A DNA stretch of 13,549 nucleotides from an uncultured Parasutterella sp. (GCA_900766055.1 CAAFTZ010000125.1:1-13549); one strand, 5' to 3'; counted from the first letter of the stretch, positions 6,364 to 13,128 are shown. Notes: a model not told the origin generated them from the letters alone. Numbers and translations: made by a program.

Positions 6364-7833
6364 ATGACTTCAAGACGCAATTTTCTTAAAAGCAGTTTTC
6401 TCGCAACTGGTTTCCTGACGGCAGGAAACGTCTGGGCTGTGCCGACTGAGGAACCGTCAAAATATGACGGTGTCTACGATGCAATTATTGTAGGTGCCGG
6501 AGGTGCTGGATTAGCGGCAGCCGCGCACGCAGCCGAGGCTGGGAAAAAAGTTCTAGTTCTTGAAAAAATGCCGTTTCCCGGCGGTTCGACTATCTTGAGC
6601 GGCGGAGGTTGGTCAATTGCAGGAACAAAATGGCAGAAGAAGGAAGGTATCGAGGATACCGAAGCCTTATATTTCGATGACATGATGAAACAAGGCCGAA
6701 ATGCCAATGACCCTGAGCTCGTAAAAACTATGGTTGAGGCTGCGACGAAAGAATACGAGTGGCTTACCAAAAATTCTGATTTAGAACCCACAAAAGTGGC
6801 TATGGTTGCAGGTATGTCTGTTCCGCGGTGCCACTTTTTCCCGATTTCGAAATTAGTGGGTTTCTACTTTAATTTTGCCAAAAGGCATGGAGCTGAATTT
6901 TTGATGGATACCGCCGCAGAGAGACTTCTTTGGGACTATCGGTCCAAAAGAATAATCGGCGTTAAGACAAAAAATAAAGCTGGGAATATTAAGTATTACA
7001 AGGCAAGAGCAGGCGTCCTCCTATCGTCCGGTGGTTTTACGCGAAATAAGTCAATACTTGCTAAGTATTGTCCGGGTGCTGAAAACTCTTTCCCAATCTG
7101 CGGAGCCGGCAACACGGGTGATGGTTTGCTGATGGCCCAAGCCTACGGAGCTGATGTTCTCGATATGACCAACATAACCCCAGCTTTTGGATTAGTGGTC
7201 GGCGGCAAGAGCGTAAATGACAAAACCACCGTCTTCTTTAGGGGAGGCATTGTTGTCAATAACCAAGGAGTCAGATTTATTTCTGAAAACAGCACCTATG
7301 GTGCCATTGGGAAAGCGGCAATTCAACAGGATAAAGGCCAGGCTTTTATTATTTTCGACGAGAAGATAAGAGAAATGGATTTGTATGCAGATCCTAGAGA
7401 ACCTCGTTTAGTTGGAGAAAAAGGTAAGCCTACGTTTGGAGTGTCTGCGGATACAATTGAGGAGTTGGCTAAGAAGATCGGTGTTAATCCGGCAAAACTT
7501 AAGGAGACCGTTGAAAATTACAACGCGCTTGCACCAAAAGGCTTAGATCCTTTAGGAAGGAAAGGACTGATGGGTTCTAAGGGTACTCCAGTTCCGATTT
7601 TTGAACCTCCGTTTGTTGCGATTCCTGCAACTACATCAATGATGGCAACATATTGCGGTTTAAGAGTTAATTCGAGAATGCAGGTAATTGATGTTTTCGG
7701 GAACCCAATCCCTGCTTTAGCTGCTTGCGGTGAGATTTGCGGAGGCTTCCACGGCAAGTTCTCAATGGGCGGAACCGGTGTGGGAAAGGCAATAAGCTTG
7801 GGAGGTCAGGCAGTTATGAATTTATTTGAATAA
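6364..7833 (+). CDS. Tat-exported FAD-dependent oxidoreductase, fumarate-reductase-like fold, substrate unknown
   Basis: A 489-residue FAD_binding_2 protein. Residues 1-25 form a Tat signal with SRRNFLKS and a VWA cleavage site, so it folds with FAD and is exported to the periplasm. The dinucleotide fold is IIVGAGGAGLAAA (about 41-53) with Glu67 at the ribose position. TGDG is at 251-254, and the C-terminal FAD segment GEICGGFHG is at about 456-464. Such proteins act as terminal reductases or dehydrogenases in anaerobic respiration of gut bacteria. Aligning by eye with Shewanella flavocytochrome c3, the substrate residues His365, Arg402, His504 and Arg544 are replaced: QAHPT becomes TPAFG, TTRD becomes STYG (Tyr312), HHTMGG becomes MATYCG, and NRLGG becomes FSMGG. 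It is thus unlikely to reduce fumarate. No CxxCH haem motif is present and no cytochrome gene is nearby, so the electron partner must lie elsewhere. Confidence 0.88.
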   Translation: MTSRRNFLKSSFLATGFLTAGNVWAVPTEEPSKYDGVYDAIIVGAGGAGLAAAAHAAEAGKKVLVLEKMPFPGGSTILSGGGWSIAGTKWQKKEGIEDTEALYFDDMMKQGRNANDPELVKTMVEAATKEYEWLTKNSDLEPTKVAMVAGMSVPRCHFFPISKLVGFYFNFAKRHGAEFLMDTAAERLLWDYRSKRIIGVKTKNKAGNIKYYKARAGVLLSSGGFTRNKSILAKYCPGAENSFPICGAGNTGDGLLMAQAYGADVLDMTNITPAFGLVVGGKSVNDKTTVFFRGGIVVNNQGVRFISENSTYGAIGKAAIQQDKGQAFIIFDEKIREMDLYADPREPRLVGEKGKPTFGVSADTIEELAKKIGVNPAKLKETVENYNALAPKGLDPLGRKGLMGSKGTPVPIFEPPFVAIPATTSMMATYCGLRVNSRMQVIDVFGNPIPALAACGEICGGFHGKFSMGGTGVGKAISLGGQAVMNLFE

Positions 7834-7847
7834 GTAAATAGAGAGAA

Positions 7848-7882
7848 AAATTTCGGCGGCCATTTGAGACCGCCGAAAATTT
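7848..7882. terminator. bidirectional terminator between convergent genes
   Basis: A 9-bp stem TTTCGGCGG (7851-7859) with CCGCCGAAA (7870-7878) and a 10-base loop. Read on the minus strand it leads into a run of five T, fitting the end of the kinase gene at 7903. Read on the plus strand it leads into ATTTAAAT, a weaker tail for the flavoprotein gene. Confidence 0.8.
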
Positions 7883-7902
7883 AAATAATGCGCATTAGCC
7901 TC

Positions 7903-10494
7903 TTATTCTTTAATCGTTATCTCGTTTCTGCCGGCATACTTTCCTAAGACGGCATGGAGCTTCTTAAGGTCAATCGGCTTAGAGATATGGTCGTTCATTC
8001 CGGCATTGAGCGACTTGGAAACGTCTTCGGAGAAGGCGTTTGCCGTCATTGCAACGATCGGAATGGTATGAGCGTCTTCTCTTAAGAGGTTTCGGATCAT
8101 TTGAGTAGCTTCTAAGCCGTTCATGACTGGCATCTGGATATCCATAAAGATCATGGAGTAGTAACCGGGTTCATGGGTTTCGAAAGCTTTAACCGCTAGT
8201 TCTCCGTCTCCCACCACTTCTGCGGTGTAGCCGGCCATATCCAAAAAGTCTTGGGCGACTTCAGCATTAAATTCATTGTCTTCTGCTAATAGAACCCTCT
8301 TTTTCTGAGTATTTTCTTGAACGAGCAGGTCTTTCTCTTTTCCCTTGTGTTCCTTAATACTTGGATCAGACAGCCAGTTATAGAAGGAAGAGCTGAAGAA
8401 AGGCTTGGCGATAAAGCCGTTAATACCGATTTCTTTGGCCCTGCCTTCAATCGGAGACCAGTCGTAAGCGCTGATAATGATAATGAGGGTCTCAGGTCCT
8501 ACGATCTTGCGAATTTCACGTGCAGTTGCTTCGCCATCCATCTCCGGCATTTTCCAATCCAGGAAGCAGATATCGAACGGATCATTGTTCTGCATGGCCT
8601 GCTTAATCTTTTCGATGCCTTCTTTGCCGCTTAATGCGTATTCGGTCTTTTGACCCAATTGATCGAGAAGGACGCAGGCGTGTTCGCACGTGTCTTTGTC
8701 ATCGTCAATGACGAGAGCGCGGAGTTCGAGCAGGCTTTCCGAATGTTTAGCGGAATCTTTGGAAATACCGAAGGGAAGGTCGATCGTAAACGTACTGCCT
8801 TTTCCTTCTTCACTTTGGACGTCTATGTTCCCGCCCATTAAATTAACCAAGTTGTGTGTAATGGCAAGACCTAGGCCGGTACCTCCGAAATGCTGTGCAA
8901 TCTCCGCTGTTTCCTGTTCAAAGGGGAGGAAGACGCGGCTTAAGAAGTCTTTTTTCATGCCGATACCGTTGTCACTGATAATGCAGCGCAGATGGACATG
9001 TTCCGGACTTGTCTGTTTTTCTGACAGCCTCATTGTGACCTTGCCGCCTTTCGGCGTGAATTTAACAGCGTTGGAGATAACGTTAATAAACACCTGATTG
9101 ACACGCAGCTGGTCACCTACAAGGCATTCTTGGTTCACATCGTTCGTGATGATTTCAAAACTGACGCCTTTTTCTTTAGCCTGAGGTTCGATTAGGTTGT
9201 AGATGCTGTGAACGGTTTCCTGAAGGTCGAATTTTTCATAAGAAAGAGCAAGCTTATTGCTTTCAATCTTAGACATATCCAGGATGTCGTTGATGAGGCC
9301 AAGAAGGTGACGAGAGGCGAGAAGCGTTTTCTTTAGACAGTCTTCAACCTTTTGTCGGTCACCGATTCGAGACAGGGCAATTGTCGTCATCCCGATGATG
9401 GCGTTCATCGGCGTGCGGATTTCATGCGACATATGCGAGAGGAAGTCGCTTTTTGCCTTGCTTGCGTTTTGGGCATTGGTTAGGGCATCTGCTAAGTTTC
9501 TTTGGTAGTTAATCTGTTCAGTTTCATCAAATAAGGAAACCACTGTCCAGTCGATTAAACCTTGGCGGACCGGATAGACTGAAAGCTGGAAAGCCTTGTC
9601 GCTGCCCTTTAGTTCGATATTTCTTGTGACGTTGCCGGTGATATTTCTGTCGAAGAGGATGCCTCGTAACCATTCTCTGTCTTTCTTATAAAAGCGATTG
9701 AGCAGTTCTTCTTTCTTGCTTTCAATTGAATCTGCATCGAATCCCAGAATACGGAGGCTGTTGTCGCTGACATACTCCGGCTCTTTCTTTTCGTTAAAGA
9801 TAATGAAGACGTCATCGACGTTGGCATAGAGAAGCTTCAGCAGTTTGTCGCGCTTCAATCCTTTTAAGTAAGCACGGTTCAAATCTCTGGATCCGGTGTA
9901 AATAAACCACAAGAGCAGGATGCCCATAAGAATGGTACAGATTACAAAACCGTAGATATTGCGGTCTGACTTCTCTTTGATGTCGCTTCCGCGCTGGTCG
10001 GCATTGGTTGCAATTTGATCGAGTATGTCATCAAAATGAATAAACGCCGGCTCCACGATTTGGTTATAGAGCGTGATGACATTTTCTACTGTGGGTTCGC
10101 CGCGGGTGCGATCTACTAAGTCGCGTCTTTTTTGACCGATCTCTGCTAAGGCGTCTTTTAATTCTTGGAGCTCTTCCGGTTTTCCGCGATAGCGATCCTC
10201 AATGATGACGATACTTTGGTGCTGGAGTGATTCCTGAGTTTTTAGGGCGTTTTCCAACTGAGCGGAATTCAGGTCCTTTGAAGAAAAGAGCACGGGAGTC
10301 AGGCTTCTGAAGTCATACAGGCGACTCTTCATAATTCTCGCCTGAGACGAGACGAGGTATGGGAAATCGTAGATGTCTTGCGTGTATTGGTTGACCTGTA
10401 GCAAGAACACGATACTCGTTACCGTATACACCGCTACGAGGAAACACATAACGGTTCCTCGATTTGCTTTTTTCTCAACGTCTTTTCCTAACAT
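7903..10494 (-). CDS. membrane-bound hybrid histidine kinase with PAS and two receiver domains
   Basis: An 863-residue sensor. Transmembrane helices lie at about 14-34 and 180-200 and bracket a roughly 145-residue, mostly helical periplasmic domain. A PAS-like domain covers about 217-327. The HisKA domain has phospho-acceptor His357 in SHMSHEIRTPMN. The ATPase domain has the N-box around Asn475 (SNAVKFTP), DNGIGM at 508 and GGTGLGLA at about 537. Receiver 1 (about 592-705) has acidic residues 597-599, phospho-acceptor Asp646, Ser675 and Lys697. Receiver 2 (about 732-850) has Glu738-Asp739, Asp785, Thr817 and Lys839. There is no HPt domain, so phosphate transfer needs a separate HPt protein or direct transfer. 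No DNA-binding response regulator is adjacent and the signal is unknown. The layout resembles BarA/LuxQ/TorS-like kinases. The start ATG has AAGG about 8 bases upstream. Confidence 0.93.
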   Translation of the reverse strand: MLGKDVEKKANRGTVMCFLVAVYTVTSIVFLLQVNQYTQDIYDFPYLVSSQARIMKSRLYDFRSLTPVLFSSKDLNSAQLENALKTQESLQHQSIVIIEDRYRGKPEELQELKDALAEIGQKRRDLVDRTRGEPTVENVITLYNQIVEPAFIHFDDILDQIATNADQRGSDIKEKSDRNIYGFVICTILMGILLLWFIYTGSRDLNRAYLKGLKRDKLLKLLYANVDDVFIIFNEKKEPEYVSDNSLRILGFDADSIESKKEELLNRFYKKDREWLRGILFDRNITGNVTRNIELKGSDKAFQLSVYPVRQGLIDWTVVSLFDETEQINYQRNLADALTNAQNASKAKSDFLSHMSHEIRTPMNAIIGMTTIALSRIGDRQKVEDCLKKTLLASRHLLGLINDILDMSKIESNKLALSYEKFDLQETVHSIYNLIEPQAKEKGVSFEIITNDVNQECLVGDQLRVNQVFINVISNAVKFTPKGGKVTMRLSEKQTSPEHVHLRCIISDNGIGMKKDFLSRVFLPFEQETAEIAQHFGGTGLGLAITHNLVNLMGGNIDVQSEEGKGSTFTIDLPFGISKDSAKHSESLLELRALVIDDDKDTCEHACVLLDQLGQKTEYALSGKEGIEKIKQAMQNNDPFDICFLDWKMPEMDGEATAREIRKIVGPETLIIIISAYDWSPIEGRAKEIGINGFIAKPFFSSSFYNWLSDPSIKEHKGKEKDLLVQENTQKKRVLLAEDNEFNAEVAQDFLDMAGYTAEVVGDGELAVKAFETHEPGYYSMIFMDIQMPVMNGLEATQMIRNLLREDAHTIPIVAMTANAFSEDVSKSLNAGMNDHISKPIDLKKLHAVLGKYAGRNEITIKE

Positions 10495-10650
10495 TGATGG
10501 ACCTTTCTCTTGGGATTATTGCTGTGCTCTGATCATCAGTTTTATTAAAAACTGTGTTGTCTAATTCAGAGACTGTTTTGTTTGATTGTAATCTGCGTCA
10601 ATAAATAAGAGGAAAACTGACAAATGATTTAGGAGTGTCTTCGCCTGATG

Positions 10651-10715
10651 AGACATGTCTGTCGCGCCTGTTGTAAATTGGCACCTAACAATTAAGGGTG
10701 AATTCTCTCTACAAC
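10651..10715. repeat. palindrome and three-part inverted repeat
   Basis: AGACATGTCT at 10651-10660 is a perfect 10-bp palindrome. Immediately after it, GTTGTA (10670-10675), AATT (10676-10679) and CACC (10682-10685) pair respectively with TACAAC (10710-10715), AATT (10701-10704) and GGTG (10697-10700). This gives a stem of 14 paired positions with small internal loops. It lies about 155-220 bases upstream of the kinase start. It could be an operator, a small structured RNA or a relic; no T-run follows. Confidence 0.45.
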
Positions 10716-10755
10716 CTTTAGACATGCGATGTTAATAAATCTAGTCCTCCCGCGG

Positions 10756-10795
10756 TACAACTTATTGGCTACAACTTATTCTTTGCGAAGAATAA
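10756..10795. repeat. 11-bp tandem repeat overlapping a hairpin
   Basis: TACAACTTATT occurs at 10756-10766 and again at 10770-10780 (period 14, spacer GGC). The second copy overlaps the left arm of a perfect 8-bp inverted repeat TTATTCTT-TGCG-AAGAATAA (10776-10795). The direct repeats on one face could be a regulator site. Function unknown. Confidence 0.45.
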
Positions 10796-10852
10796 AGTGA
10801 TGTAAAATACAAATCAAACAATTTATTACATGTATACAAATCCGAGGACAAA

Positions 10853-10894
10853 ATGAAACATTGCCAATCTACTCAGAAGCAAATCCTGTCATAA
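10853..10894 (+). CDS. possible 13-residue leader peptide or decayed start
   Basis: ATG followed by 12 codons and TAA, encoding MKHCQSTQKQILS. GAGGA at 10844-10848 is a good ribosome site 4 bases before the ATG, which is why I list it. No family is recognisable. It could be a short leader peptide or the original start of a gene since broken by mutation, because the following 180 bases show frames interrupted by stops. Confidence 0.2.
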   Translation: MKHCQSTQKQILS

Positions 10895-11102
10895 GGCTCA
10901 CTACTTCTCCAACCAGCGGAATCTGCAGGGGTATCTTTACCCGTGCAAGCGACTGTCATTAGAGAGCAGCCTTGGCAAAAGTGAATACAAAGTTACCGCC
11001 GGAGGGATGGGGTTTAGTGTTATCGGCTTAACTTCTGATTTCAGTCAGCGTTGTTCTCCCGTTTGTTTGAAAAATTAAAAACGTTTCTAAAGAACAAAAC
11101 CC

Positions 11103-11114
11103 GGGGGGGGGGGG
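11103..11114 (+). repeat. homopolymeric run of 12 G
   Basis: Twelve consecutive G, preceded by CCC and followed by C and the ATG at 11116. Runs of this length are prone to slipped-strand length change and typically mark phase-variable surface genes in other bacteria. In the present length, the frame entering from 11063 reaches a TGA just past the tract. One extra G would join that frame to the ORF starting at 11116. Confidence 0.8.
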
Positions 11115-11115
11115 C

Positions 11116-11235
11116 ATGAATCACGTTTATAAAGTTATCTTTGAGCCTATTTCTCATTTAGCAAAGGTTGTGGATGAATATTGTCAGGCTCATCATGGAA
11201 GTAACTCTGTCAACGGCCCGCGAAAGCGGGCTTAG
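11116..11235 (+). pseudogene. autotransporter ESPR leader, truncated
   Basis: A 39-codon frame. Residues 1-31 resemble the extended signal peptide region (ESPR) that starts many large type V secretion proteins: MNHVYKVIF against the usual MNK-(I/V)-(Y/F)-(R/K)-V-I-W, then KVVDEY against VAVSE, then a small polar AHHGSNS stretch. In intact proteins a basic segment, a hydrophobic signal helix and a long passenger follow. Here the frame ends in RKRA and a stop. A 6-bp hairpin with a GAAA loop (11216-11231) sits at the end. A hydrophobic helix appears 30 bases later in the frame one base over. This looks like an autotransporter 5' end broken by frameshift and deletion, or a fragment left by recombination. 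The identification rests on the pattern, not on a search. Confidence 0.5.
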
Positions 11236-11263
11236 TCCTTTAAGAAAACGATTAAAAATCTGC

Positions 11264-11344
11264 ATGTCTGAAGATTTTTCAGTCCTCATATTCTCTTTAG
11301 GTGTAACTATATTTCTTTTTCTAATACTCTATGGCTTTGTCTAA
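11264..11344 (+). CDS. short hydrophobic peptide, possibly signal helix of the broken autotransporter
   Basis: A 26-codon frame. After a polar start (MSEDF) it is almost entirely hydrophobic (Val, Leu, Ile, Phe), long enough for one membrane helix. In the same frame the codons upstream (back to ATG 11195 or 11174) give a basic stretch LRKRLKI just before it. That gives the n-region and h-region order of a signal sequence. Two explanations compete: the hydrophobic part of the frameshifted ESPR protein, or an independent small membrane protein of 26 to 57 residues. No clear ribosome site supports the latter. Confidence 0.25.
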   Translation: MSEDFSVLIFSLGVTIFLFLILYGFV

Positions 11345-11452
11345 TTCTCCTCATCTCTTGTTAATTCCTTTCAATTTCGGATAATTCACGCCAATTTCAT
11401 GCGGTTGCTGAATAAAATAAGGGAATAAACAAGAATATCCACGGAGGAAAAA

Positions 11453-11950
11453 TTGCATAAGTCAGCCCTTGTAGTCGCCCTTCTCTTTTCTGCTTTCTCC
11501 TGTGCAAACCTCGTGGCTGCAGAAACTGTCCATGCTAATTCTCAAATTTATAAAGAAGCGAAATCACTTCCTAAAGTCCCTGCGAACTCTGAAGTATTTA
11601 CAGGTAAAGCAGAAGTTATTCCGATGAGTCAACAAATTCCAGGAATGCCTGTTCACAACGGAATTGTGATTTTTGAGCCCGGTGCAAGAACGTTTTGGCA
11701 TATCCATCCGGCAGGCCAATTCTTTACTGTCCTACGAGGTGAAGGCAGAACCGGAGTTTATGGAGAAAAGGCCCGTGTTGTTAAACCCGGTGACGTTGTT
11801 ATTTGTCCTGCAGGAGTTAAACATTTCCACGGAGCCGGTCCCGACACTCAGATGGTTCAGATGACTGTCACCGGAGATCATCCTGAAGGCAAGGGCGTCA
11901 CTTGGTTGGAAGAAGTCACGAATGAACAGTACAACAATATCGGAAAATAA
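11453..11950 (+). CDS. secreted cupin, manganese hydroxynitrile-lyase-like family
   Basis: A 165-residue single-domain cupin with a Sec signal peptide (about residues 1-23, AA before Glu24), so it is probably periplasmic. The start is TTG 11453, chosen because GGAGGA lies 5 bases upstream and no ATG is available before the signal. The cupin motif 1 is FEPGARTFWHIHPAGQ with His83, His85 and Gln89, and motif 2 is PAGVKHFHGAGP with His124. The His-His-Gln-His set and the WLEEVTNEQY end match the small bacterial cupins that include the Granulicella Mn-dependent hydroxynitrile lyase. Most members of that family have no proven reaction, so I call only the fold and metal site. Cytoplasmic relatives lack a signal, so export is noteworthy. 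It stands alone between the autotransporter remnant and the recombinase gene. Confidence 0.85.
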   Translation: MHKSALVVALLFSAFSCANLVAAETVHANSQIYKEAKSLPKVPANSEVFTGKAEVIPMSQQIPGMPVHNGIVIFEPGARTFWHIHPAGQFFTVLRGEGRTGVYGEKARVVKPGDVVICPAGVKHFHGAGPDTQMVQMTVTGDHPEGKGVTWLEEVTNEQYNNIGK

Positions 11951-11995
11951 GAACTGAAATTTCCAATCTGAAAAATCCAAATTCCTACGCAAAAG

Positions 11996-12050
11996 AGGGC
12001 GGAAAATAATTGATCTGCGTTGTAAGCTAAACAACGTAGTTTTCCGCCCT
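11996..12050. terminator. double-stem hairpin, likely bidirectional terminator
   Basis: Outer stem AGGGCGGAAAA (11996-12006) with TTTTCCGCCCT (12040-12050), 11 bp perfect. Nested inside is CTGCGTTGT (12015-12023) with ACAACGTAG (12031-12039), 9 bp with one G-T pair, around a short AT-rich loop. An 8-base unpaired stretch interrupts only the left side. CTCTTTT follows on the plus strand and CTCTTTT also on the minus strand. It may end the cupin transcript, but the bulged double stem is more elaborate than a usual terminator and lies next to a recombinase gene. Confidence 0.6.
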
Positions 12051-12117
12051 ACTCTTTTCCTCCCTCTGTAATTTCTCAAATTTAGTCGAATTTAAAAGGG
12101 ACTTGTAAAAATCCTTA

Positions 12118-12153
12118 AAGTACGCAATATAATGTTAATTATCGTGCGTACTT
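12118..12153 (+). promoter_or_regulatory. recombinase promoter enclosed by a 9-bp inverted repeat
   Basis: AAGTACGCA (12118-12126) and TGCGTACTT (12145-12153) form a perfect inverted repeat with an 18-base spacer. The spacer contains a consensus -10, TATAAT, at 12128-12133. A possible -35, TTGTAA at 12103-12108, is 19 bases upstream. The transcript would begin near the right arm, leaving a leader of about 25 bases with no strong ribosome site. The geometry suggests a dimeric repressor, or the recombinase itself, covering the promoter. Confidence 0.65.
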
Positions 12154-12165
12154 GGAATTTTTAAC

Positions 12166-13128
12166 ATGTTTCAGCCGACTCCGATCCAACCTTCAAACTT
12201 TGGCGCAATAACTGCAGATCAAAATTTGATCGAAAATCCTGCGCTGATGTATTTAGCTACGCTTGGCAGTAAGGATTCCTATCGATGCATGAAAAGCAAG
12301 TTAAATAAGTTCGCCCGATTTTTCGGCTACAAAGGTTTAGTAGATTGTGATTGGAAGTCAATGCAGCCGAATCATGTCACTGTTTTTTTGACAGCTCAGA
12401 GTTGGGGCTCTGCTAGAACCTATAACTGTTATCTCTCAGCACTTAAATCCGTGGCGCTAAACGCCTGGCGAAATAAGCAAATTGATCTAGACCATTTCCA
12501 AAGAATTAAATCTTTAAAACAGCGAAGAGTTTTTAGAGCCCCATCGGGAAGAGCGATTTCGTCTGAAGAATCTGCATCGCTGATCAAGTCGCTAGAAGCA
12601 AATTCCTTGAGGACGGTGAGAAATAGGGCAATTTTCTATTTGATGTTAGGTTGCGGATTACGCAGAGCCGAAGTCTGTGAATTGAGAGTAAAACAGGTTT
12701 CTTTTAAAAATAGGTCCGCCAAAATTATCGGCAAGGGCAATAAAGAAAGAACTATTTATTTCCCAGATGCTGTTCTTGATGTTCTGAAAACTTGGTTTGA
12801 ATTCAGGCAGTTAAATAAAAATGAGATTGATGCCGGTTTTGTATTTGGGCGTATCGACAATAAACTGCGGCTTTATTTGGACACGGCACTTGATCCCTCT
12901 TCCGTTTCTCGAATAATAGAAAAACTAGTCACCGAAACCGAAAATCTGGACAGCAGACTCACGCCTCATGACCTGAGAAGAACTTTTGCTACTCGCCTCA
13001 TCAGTAAAAACGTAGATATTGTGGAAGTGCAAAAACTCATGGGACATGCCAGCGTCGCAACGACAGGAAATTACGTTCGCAAGGATGAGGAAAATTTGAG
13101 GAAGGCGGCTGAAAAAGCAGAACTCTGA
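12166..13128 (+). CDS. tyrosine recombinase / site-specific integrase
   Basis: A 320-residue recombinase that appears intact. An N-terminal core-binding (SAM-like) domain spans about 22-105 and the catalytic domain about 128-310. The active site is complete: Arg166 in GCGLRRAEVCEL, Lys190 in GKGNKER, His268 and Arg271 in TPHDLRRTFAT, His294 in LMGHAS, and nucleophile Tyr303 in GNYV. It has XerC-like length and lacks the extra insertion of integron integrases and the arm-binding domain of lambda-type integrases. It could therefore be a Xer-like enzyme, an element integrase or a DNA invertase. No excisionase, relaxase or phage gene is seen around it. The start ATG has only a weak TTGGAA upstream. 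Its promoter carries a perfect inverted repeat (12118-12153). Confidence 0.92.
   Translation: MFQPTPIQPSNFGAITADQNLIENPALMYLATLGSKDSYRCMKSKLNKFARFFGYKGLVDCDWKSMQPNHVTVFLTAQSWGSARTYNCYLSALKSVALNAWRNKQIDLDHFQRIKSLKQRRVFRAPSGRAISSEESASLIKSLEANSLRTVRNRAIFYLMLGCGLRRAEVCELRVKQVSFKNRSAKIIGKGNKERTIYFPDAVLDVLKTWFEFRQLNKNEIDAGFVFGRIDNKLRLYLDTALDPSSVSRIIEKLVTETENLDSRLTPHDLRRTFATRLISKNVDIVEVQKLMGHASVATTGNYVRKDEENLRKAAEKAEL

Larger units (their letters stand above)
10495..11115. other. long intergenic region with multiple small repeats and a G tract
   Basis: There is no intact gene. It contains the upstream region of the kinase (read leftward) and a set of inverted or direct repeats at 10651-10795. A tiny 13-codon frame at 10853-10894 has a good ribosome site. 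Beyond it, an ATG-less frame of about 70 codons runs to a stop near 11078, broken in the other frames by stops; I recognise no protein in it. The 12-G run ends the region at 11103-11114. The texture suggests the decayed 5' end of one or more genes. Confidence 0.5.

Noticed and set aside
5091..7833. Horizontal acquisition of the LysR and flavoprotein pair
   Set aside because: Codon use looks somewhat less biased and more AT-rich than in nhaC and the M20 gene, but I could not compute it and there are no flanking mobile elements.
8690..9097. 135-codon plus-strand frame opposite the histidine kinase
   Set aside because: It overlaps the conserved ATPase and receiver region of the kinase on the other strand and has no protein features.
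11996..12050. Integron attC-like site next to an integron integrase
   Set aside because: The recombinase lacks the additional insertion that defines integron integrases, and the usual core-site sequences are not recognisable; kept only as an unexplained double stem.
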